This document shows, piece after piece, positions 6,169-9,920 of a DNA stretch of 9,920 nt. The notes under the pieces are model-generated. The model was not told the DNA's origin. It made no database searches and saw nothing but the letters and a program-made list of their open reading frames with translations. The position numbers and the translations under genes were made by a program. Position 1 is the stretch's first letter, and each line of letters opens with the position of its first letter. Source of the DNA: DATMBL01 sp050735975 (lineage in GTDB: Bacteria > Desulfobacterota > Binatia > UBA9968). The DNA lies in NCBI GenBank assembly GCA_050735975.1, contig JBOHVS010000048.1, positions 1-9,920 of the forward strand, written 5' to 3'.

Positions 6169-6210
6169 GAACACCTAAAAAGAGTAGAGTAAACCCTAAA
6201 GCAGGTGTTC
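6169..6210. repeat. Inverted repeat GAACACCT ... AGGTGTTC
   Basis: Perfect 8-base arms at 6169-6176 and 6203-6210 enclose 26 bases, between the small acidic gene and the minus-strand toxin-antitoxin unit. It may contribute to transcription ending from either side. There is no T-run to make it a clear terminator. Confidence 0.3.
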
Positions 6211-6249
6211 CGGCAATGCTTCCGGCATCGGACCAATAGCAATGCTCGG

Positions 6250-6400
6250 TCAGACTTCTACGACTTGACTATCTTTTCGGTTACGGGACAGCGTCAGGTC
6301 TTGAATCAGGTACCTACTGGGCAAGTGAAGTTTCTGGTCGACGCGAATTTTCTTACCTTCCCGCTCTGTCGTGATTGTGACCGGTAAAATCTCCAGACCC
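6250..6400 (-). other. Protein-like open frame downstream of the antitoxin, no start codon
   Basis: Just left of the antitoxin stop, one minus-strand frame reads GLEILPVTITTEREGKKIR, then VDQKLHLPSRYLIQDLTLS and a short tail to a stop at 6250-6252. The composition looks like real protein rather than a shadow, but there is no ATG, GTG or TTG in the segment, and the frame enters from within the antitoxin gene. It may be a gene fragment joined by deletion. Family not recognised. Confidence 0.3.
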
Positions 6401-6649
6401 TTAATCGGGGAGATCTTCAATTTTGGTGAACCCTTTCTTCTCTCCCTCCTTATGGGCGCGGTCCAACAGTTGCCAAAAATCTTTTCGTTGGGCAAGCAAC
6501 ATACTCTCGAGATCTGTTTCTTCCGTAACCGGGAGTATGACCGCGCAAGGGCGTCCATTCTTTGTTATCACGACTGACTTCTCCGATGGCAGTTCCTTAA
6601 CGATTTTGCTCAGCTTGGCCTTAACCTCACGTAGGCTTTCGATTTTCAT
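6401..6649 (-). CDS. Phd/YefM-family antitoxin (second TA pair)
   Basis: This 82-residue protein is the probable antitoxin for the RelE/ParE-like toxin encoded immediately upstream. The Phd/YefM core is clear: ESLREVKAKLSKIVKELP (residues 4-21), then SVVITKNGRPCAVILPV (residues 25-41). A helical, charged C-terminus (DFWQLLDRAHKEGEKKG) would bind the toxin. The ATG at 6649 overlaps the toxin stop in an ATGA arrangement, so translation is coupled. The order (toxin then antitoxin) is the reverse of the usual Phd/YefM layout and resembles HigBA-type operons in order only. Confidence 0.87.
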   Translation of the reverse strand: MKIESLREVKAKLSKIVKELPSEKSVVITKNGRPCAVILPVTEETDLESMLLAQRKDFWQLLDRAHKEGEKKGFTKIEDLPD

Positions 6650-6939
6650 AATTTAAACTCCTTGCCGCCTATCAATAATACGTTTCCTCTTTTGCGCCCT
6701 ATGAGCTCAACCATGACACGATCTTCGTCCACTCTGTAGAATACCCGCCACGGTTCGACACGAAGCTCAAAATCGGCATACGGTGAAAGGCGGCGCAACC
6801 GGAAGCGGTCCCGGTTCTCTTCAGTGGCATCGCCGAGAGCGAGTCGCTCATGGATTTCCTTTTTGAGAACGCTACGAGCTGCGGCAGGGAGTCGTTTGTA
6901 TTGACGTACGGCTGCGGGTGAAAAGACTACCTGACGCAC
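6646..6939 (-). CDS. RelE/ParE-superfamily toxin
   Basis: This 97-residue protein has the RelE/ParE fold signature. An N-terminal strand-helix (RQVVFSPAAVRQYKRLP) is followed by a long helix (AARSVLKKEIHERL). The beta-hairpin core, FELRVEPWRVFYRVDEDRV then VELIGRKRGNV (residues 57-87), is characteristic. RelE members cleave mRNA on the ribosome and ParE members poison gyrase; the sequence does not decide between them. The start is GTG 6939. No ribosome site precedes it, and a -10 box ends only 6 nt upstream, so the mRNA may be leaderless. It overlaps the antitoxin by 4 nt. Confidence 0.85.
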   Translation of the reverse strand: MRQVVFSPAAVRQYKRLPAAARSVLKKEIHERLALGDATEENRDRFRLRRLSPYADFELRVEPWRVFYRVDEDRVMVELIGRKRGNVLLIGGKEFKL

Positions 6940-6945
6940 CGATTA

Positions 6946-6979
6946 AGTGTAGTCTAAATTGTGGTTCCTTTGCAAGGAA
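6946..6979 (-). promoter_or_regulatory. Promoter and overlapping operator dyad of the toxin-first TA operon
   Basis: On the minus strand TTGCAA (6975-6970) is 18 nt upstream of TACACT (6951-6946), placing transcription near 6939, at the toxin GTG. The -35 box forms the centre of the perfect dyad TTCCTT-TGC-AAGGAA (6965-6979). This is a natural site for autorepression by the antitoxin or toxin-antitoxin complex. Inferred from spacing and symmetry. Confidence 0.5.
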
Positions 6980-7002
6980 GCAGACTTGAGCAATAAATTC
7001 CA

Positions 7003-7030
7003 GGGTCGGACCAAGGCAACTTCTTGATTT
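7003..7030 (+). repeat. REP-like unit with GGGTCGGACC, copy 3
   Basis: It matches 4245-4272 at 27 of 28 bases. It ends 6 bp before the 141-bp RAYT 5' repeat that begins at 7037, so REP-like unit and transposase 5' end are directly joined. Confidence 0.75.
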
Positions 7031-7036
7031 CACAAC

Positions 7037-7181
7037 ATAAGATAGCATAAAAAGCATCGTTTAAGAGCTTAGCGGTGGTTTTTTGAAGCCGAAAAGCAAC
7101 CTGTAAGAAAAAACGATGTCGCGCGCCAATCGCCATTTTGGGCCCGGTAACGTGTGGCACATCACTCACCGCTGCCAGTAA
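7037..7181 (+). pseudogene. RAYT 5' end, copy B, truncated after about 20 codons
   Basis: Bases 7037-7177 repeat 3-143 with 7 mismatches. ATG 7116 opens the same transposase N-terminus (RANRHF ... GNVWHITHRC), and the frame stops at 7179-7181. The homology ends exactly at GCTGCCA (7177), and an IS200-like remnant starts with its hairpin at 7186. The break therefore coincides with another mobile element. No HUH motif remains, so it is non-functional. Confidence 0.85.
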
Positions 7182-7185
7182 ATTT

Positions 7186-7212
7186 CCCCGGACTTAACGT
7201 CCGGGGCTTTTC
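7186..7212 (+). terminator. GC-rich hairpin followed by CTTTTCT
   Basis: An 8-bp perfect stem with a TTAAC loop is followed by CTTTTCT, so besides being an IS200-like end it would work as an intrinsic terminator for plus-strand transcription. Confidence 0.45.
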
Positions 7213-7296
7213 TCAGAATGCAAGCTTCGCTTGTCCCAAGTCTTCTTTTTCCTGATACCGAACGTAGCGGCGGATCGTCTCCTCATCCAAGCCCAC
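7213..7296 (-). pseudogene. C-terminal fragment of an IS200/IS605-type TnpA
   Basis: On the minus strand the frame reads VGLDEETIRRYVRYQEKED and then LGQAKLAF before a stop at 7213-7215. This matches the C-terminal helix of IS200-type Y1 transposases, where a conserved V-G-DE--IR-Y---QEKED segment follows the catalytic tyrosine region. The remaining roughly 110 residues, including the HUH motif and tyrosine, are absent. Upstream, the frame continues only a few codons before reaching the second hairpin. Non-functional. Confidence 0.7.
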
Positions 7297-7376
7297 TGGG
7301 AACCCGATACACCCCCGGACTTACGTCCGCGGATCTTCTAAGGTGTCATCACAGTCCGGGCAGGGGGTCAGGCATG

Positions 7377-7386
7377 GGGTCAGGCT
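7377..7386 (-). repeat. REP-like motif AGCCTGACCC, upstream of the RAYT
   Basis: On the plus strand this is GGGTCAGGCT, with a near copy GGGTCAGGC at 7365-7373. The reverse complement AGCCTGNCCC occurs in the other orientation just downstream of the gene, at 8374-8383. The gene is thus bracketed by inverted copies, as is usual for RAYT genes with their own REPs. Confidence 0.5.
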
Positions 7387-7440
7387 TTGTAATCTTATGA
7401 ATCTTGACCGCCGGGGCGTCAGTTTTGGTAGACAGGATCG

Positions 7441-8371
7441 ATGGCGAGACGGCCGCGGTTGTTTGCACCGGGAATTCTTTATCACGTCATCGTGCGAGGG
7501 AATTATAGACAGAAGACGTTTCTCAATGCGCGCGATTACGAGGTATATTTAGAGAAATTCGCTCGCTATCGGAAACAATTTGGCGTGACGGTTTATGCCT
7601 ATTGCTTGATGTCAAATCATGTTCACCTCCTGGTGGGAGACCGGATCCGAGCCGCTATCGAAATTCATGCAGGGTCTGCAACAATCCTATACGCAGTACT
7701 TCAACCGCAAGCACCGCAAGGTGGGCCACCTCTTTCAGGGCCGTTATAAAGCGATTGTGTGCGAAAAGGATGAATATCTATTAACTCTGGTTCGCTACAT
7801 TCATCTGAATCCGATCAGGGCCAAGCTTGTCCACAGGCTCGATGACTATCCTTACAGCGGCCATCGCGAGTACTGCGGTGCTCGATCAGGTGAAGTTCTG
7901 GAGGCGAGCAGGGTACTGGACATGCTGGGAGGGCGCGCATCGTACAAGCGATTTATCCAAGAGGGGTTGCGCGATGGGCATCGGCAGGAATATTACGACG
8001 TGACAGACCAGCGGTTTTTGGGAGAGGAGCGGTTTGTCGAAAAGCTCAAAGCCCAAGCCGACGAAGAACCAGAGTCCCCGCGCCCCAGGAAACCCGTCAT
8101 GGCTGCCTTTCGCGCCACCGCCCAAGCGCTTGGGGTTCAGCCGGCGGTGCTTTCCGGACCAGACCGGAGTTGGGAGGTATCACGATATCGAGCGCTGATC
8201 GGTTACGTCCTGATCCGAAAGTTGGGTTACAAGCTCAAGGATATTGCGAAGTGCCTGGGTCGAGACATGGCTACGGTGAGCTCGTTGATCTCGCGGTATT
8301 CCGAGCGCATTGCCGAAGACGAAGAATTGAAAAAGCAGAGTGCCCGGATAGTTAAATATTGTCTAGAATAG
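7441..8371 (+). pseudogene. RAYT with C-terminal DnaA-like domain, single-base frameshift
   Basis: ATG 7441 (AGGA 3 nt upstream) opens a RAYT/Y1 transposase: ILYHVIVRGNYRQKTF near the N-terminus and HUH motif HVH at residues 60-62 (SNHVHLLV). After V65 the frame is lost. The other frame continues perfectly with ETGSEPLSKFMQGLQQSY, HLFQGRYKAIV and LVRYIHLNPIRAK (probable catalytic tyrosine), and runs to the stop at 8369-8371. One extra G in the GGG at 7635-7637 explains it; removing it gives about 309 residues. After a linker the C-terminus has a helix-turn-helix like DnaA domain IV (YKLKDIAKCLGRDMATVSSLISRY), a known addition in some RAYTs. All conserved parts survive, so inactivation is recent, is a sequencing artefact, or is bypassed by frameshifting. 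Confidence 0.88.
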
Positions 8372-8373
8372 AA

Positions 8374-8383
8374 AGCCTGGCCC
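8374..8383 (+). repeat. REP-like motif AGCCTGGCCC, downstream of the RAYT
   Basis: This begins 3 bases after the RAYT stop codon and is the inverted partner of 7377-7386. The same motif as AGCCTGTCCC lies at 1674-1683, downstream of the RAYT C-terminal fragment. Confidence 0.5.
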
Positions 8384-8420
8384 TTGGCCCCTCCACTTCC
8401 TGCTCCAGCGTGCATGATGT

Positions 8421-8446
8421 CAGGGCTTTCCTACCCCTGGCTTTTT
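8421..8446 (+). terminator. Possible terminator after the RAYT
   Basis: CAGGG (8421-8425) and CCCTG (8435-8439) can pair around a 9-base loop and are followed by GCTTTTT. The stem is short, so this is a modest candidate for ending transposase transcription before the YCII gene. Confidence 0.35.
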
Positions 8447-8503
8447 GACTAAAGTTCTTTCGTGAGAGCCGGAAGTCCGAATTTATTTCGAGGAGGAAAG
8501 ACC

Positions 8504-8926
8504 ATGGCAGAACTGAAGCAAGACCCGACGCATCCGTTAAAACATGAGCAATGCTATCTTTGTTTCACGACGTGGGTTGAGCCGCCTCCGCCGAACGCGC
8601 CATCCCGTGAGGAAGTCCGCCGGCCGCACAAGGGGTACATGGCGAAACTCGAAAGCGAGGGTCGGCTTTTTGGCGCGGGGCTGCTCAAGAACGATAGGGA
8701 TAATGAAACAACCTCGGATCTCGGTTACGGAATGTTCATCTTGCGCGCGGAGACCAGGGCGGAGGCCGAAGCCATCGCCTTTCAAGAGCCCAATACCAAA
8801 GCGGGTCTTCGAACCATGAAGGTGGTTCCCTGGGCGCGGGGGGAGGGGGATATCAATATTTCGATCAGCTTTACGAACGGGACGGTGAAGATCGATCGAC
8901 GGAGTTATTTGCTGGAAAACGGCTGA
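8504..8926 (+). CDS. YCII-related domain protein
   Basis: This 140-residue cytoplasmic protein contains a YCII-like fold, a small dimeric alpha-beta domain whose enzymatic role is usually unknown. Visible family features are the first strand (CYLCFTTWVEPP), a helix with a conserved histidine (RPHKGYMAKLESEGRLFGAGLL, H42), a strand reading GYGMFILRAETRAEAEAIA, and a final strand (RTMKVVPWARG). A tail of about 25 residues follows. ATG 8504 is chosen because GAGGAGG lies 7 nt upstream; an in-frame GTG at 8462 would place that site inside the gene. It is a single gene, with relics on both sides. Confidence 0.82.
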   Translation: MAELKQDPTHPLKHEQCYLCFTTWVEPPPPNAPSREEVRRPHKGYMAKLESEGRLFGAGLLKNDRDNETTSDLGYGMFILRAETRAEAEAIAFQEPNTKAGLRTMKVVPWARGEGDINISISFTNGTVKIDRRSYLLENG

Positions 8927-9021
8927 TGCTTCGCTCCGTGAAGACTGGCGCGTTCAAGGCGTGCGCAACGTTGAAGGGAATCCCGATTCGGAAGGGAACG
9001 TCCGCGAGTTGATAATCCTGG

Positions 9022-9073
9022 AACGTGGATGATCGCCGGGTCGGACCAGTGCAAATTATTGAATCGGCGAGAG
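9022..9073 (+). repeat. 52-bp REP-like unit, copy 4
   Basis: Identical over 52 bases to 4170-4221, with GGGTCGGACC at 9038-9047. It lies about 75 bp ahead of the RAYT relic at 9150. This is the second case of a REP-like unit preceding a RAYT 5' end in this window. Confidence 0.85.
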
Positions 9074-9149
9074 AAGGTTCTAGAAATTACGTGTCTTGGA
9101 GGCTTAGCAGTCTTGTTTTGACTGCGAAACGGATACTCTAAGCACAGCA

Positions 9150-9221
9150 ATGCTCCGCGCCAATCGCCGGTTCCTGTCCCATTTTGTCTGTCACGTCGCT
9201 TACCGCATCGTGCATAAATAG
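9150..9221 (+). pseudogene. Third, more diverged RAYT 5' relic
   Basis: ATG 9150 begins 23 codons aligning with the start of the RAYT at 82: RANRRFLSHFVCHVAYR here against RANRHFLPGNVWHITHR there. A stop follows at 9219-9221. Upstream sequence (GGCTTAGCAGT ... ACTCTAAG) retains weaker similarity to the 141-bp repeat. Nothing further of the transposase follows; the rest of 9222-9278 holds no gene I can support. Confidence 0.7.
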
Positions 9222-9278
9222 GTGGGACGTACGCACTGCGAGAACGAAGCGAACCTTACGGGCCTGAATTGGCGCTCG

Positions 9279-9298
9279 AAAAAGAGGCTCTAAGCCCC
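9279..9298 (-). terminator. Intrinsic terminator for the GST gene
   Basis: On the minus strand GGGGCT-TAG-AGCCTC (9298-9284, one G-U pair) is followed immediately by TTTTT (9283-9279). It lies about 80 nt downstream of the GST stop codon and in the correct orientation. Confidence 0.6.
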
Positions 9299-9343
9299 GA
9301 CAACATCATTGTCTGAGAGGCTGAGATAACCGAGACATAGCAT

Positions 9344-9353
9344 GGTCCGACCC
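9344..9353 (-). repeat. GGGTCGGACC decamer, inverted copy
   Basis: This is the fifth occurrence of the decamer and the only one on the minus strand. It lies between the GST stop codon and its terminator. Confidence 0.6.
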
Positions 9354-9374
9354 TTGCTACCCATCGATAGTTGC

Positions 9375-9920
9375 CTAGGCCGTCTTGGCAAACCCCTCCT
9401 GCACTTCTTTCTCGAAGGCGAGCAGCTTCTTGACGCTCGGGCGCTCCTGCATGCGCTTGAAATGCGCCGCCACGTTGGGGAAGTCCGAAAGATCCACCTC
9501 CAACTGGGTGGCGCGGCGGCAACACCAAAAGAAATGCGCGTCTGGGGCGGTGAAATGGTCGAAGAAGTACTCACGCCCGGCCAGCATATCGTCGGCGATC
9601 CGGAAGTTCTCGAACAGAGCGTCCGTCGCGAACTTGATCACGCTGTCGGAGGCGCCCGTTACGTCGCAGACCTTGGGCGGGTTGTTGATCCGGCTCAGAT
9701 AGGGGTGGATGCCGCTGGCACACCAGGCATGAAGCGAGATCGCCTTCAACTCGTCCCACGGATCGGCGGGCAGAATCTTCGCGTCGGGGAAGGTCCGATG
9801 GACCCATTGATGGATGGCGACGTTCTCGGTCAGTATCTTGGCGTCGATCACTAACGCAGGCACCTTGTGCTTCGGGTTGATCTTCAGGTACTCGGGCGAG
9901 AAATTCTGCCGCTTGCGGAA
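9375..9920 (-). CDS. Glutathione S-transferase family protein, N-terminus outside window
   Basis: The last 181 residues of a GST are visible; the gene enters from the right edge, so roughly the first 25-30 residues with the catalytic Tyr/Ser/Cys are not seen. GSTs conjugate or reduce substrates with glutathione in the cytoplasm. The thioredoxin-like domain shows YLKINPKHKVPALV with the conserved cis-proline, then LTENVAIHQWV, where E-N corresponds to the acidic/polar pair holding the glutathione gamma-glutamyl group. The all-helical C-terminal domain follows (WDELKAISLHAWCASGIHP ... DDMLAGREYFFDHFTAPDAHFFW ... FPNVAAHFKRMQERPSVKKLL). It ends at the TAG at 9375-9377. It reads like the bacterial beta-class/GstA group, but that class is a guess. 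Confidence 0.88.
   Translation of the reverse strand, partial: FRKRQNFSPEYLKINPKHKVPALVIDAKILTENVAIHQWVHRTFPDAKILPADPWDELKAISLHAWCASGIHPYLSRINNPPKVCDVTGASDSVIKFATDALFENFRIADDMLAGREYFFDHFTAPDAHFFWCCRRATQLEVDLSDFPNVAAHFKRMQERPSVKKLLAFEKEVQEGFAKTA

Larger units (their letters stand above)
7186..7332. mobile_element. IS200-type deletion derivative bounded by hairpins
   Basis: Two near-identical hairpins, at 7186-7206 (CCCCGGAC-TTAAC-GTCCGGGG, perfect) and 7313-7332 (CCCCGGAC-TTAC-GTCCGCGG, 7 of 8 pairs), bracket the last 27 codons of an IS200-type transposase on the minus strand. IS200/IS605 elements carry subterminal hairpins at both ends that the transposase recognises. The arrangement fits an element that lost most of its gene but kept both ends. 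Exact boundaries are uncertain by tens of bases. Confidence 0.6.

Noticed and set aside
4186..9353. CRISPR array made from the GGGTCGGACC repeats
   Set aside because: Copies are too few, irregularly spaced over 5 kb, in both orientations, and linked to transposase relics; no cas gene is present.
9256..9574. Additional minus-strand ORFs at the GST 3' end, and plus-strand ORFs over 9342-9854
   Set aside because: They are alternative frames of the clear GST coding sequence and its terminator.

Overview
The window looks like an accessory, repeat-rich stretch of a chromosome from an uncultured or environmental Gram-negative-type bacterium. It has no rRNA, tRNA or housekeeping marker to place it taxonomically. 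An orphan periplasmic substrate-binding protein, a DUF5676 membrane protein and a REP-associated tyrosine transposase (RAYT) with a DnaA-like C-terminal domain suggest a Desulfobacterota, Binatota, NC10 or Tectomicrobia-like lineage. That placement is inference.

Layout. 1-550: a broken RAYT (Y1/HUH transposase relative) interrupted by a 9-bp-period GTTCAA tandem. 711-1455: a compact type II toxin-antitoxin operon (Phd/YefM antitoxin, PIN toxin) behind a near-consensus promoter. 1482-1933: a RAYT C-terminal scrap next to a truncated PPOX-family flavin/F420-binding gene. 2048-2801: a DUF5676 membrane protein, the scrap of a second toxin-antitoxin pair, and an unrecognised small ORF. 2798-3859 (minus): a secreted ABC-type substrate-binding protein. 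4070-4764: a 0.7 kb non-coding stretch with two REP-like units and two good hairpins. 4765-6156: a frameshifted TPR protein and a small acidic unknown protein. 6401-6979 (minus): a RelE/ParE-Phd pair in toxin-first order. 7003-8446: a graveyard of HUH elements, holding a second RAYT 5' end, an IS200-type remnant between hairpins, and an almost intact RAYT with one frameshift. 8504-8926: a YCII-domain protein. 9022-9373: a third RAYT 5' relic, more REP-like units and a terminator. 9375-9920 (minus): a glutathione S-transferase running off the right edge.

How it fits together. The dominant theme is repeated visits by single-stranded-DNA (HUH/Y1) transposases and their REP-like sequences. The decamer GGGTCGGACC occurs five times and lies just upstream of two of the RAYT 5' relics. 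A related motif, GGGTCAGGCT or its complement AGCCTGNCCC, brackets the better preserved RAYT in inverted orientation and lies beside the C-terminal RAYT scrap. Two toxin-antitoxin modules look intact and a third is a relic. The metabolic genes (substrate-binding protein, YCII, GST) are single units without obvious operon partners. I found no convincing undescribed multi-gene system. The best leads are the two paired REP/RAYT families, the IS200 deletion derivative, the toxin-first TA unit with a putative leaderless start, and the structured leader upstream of the TPR gene.
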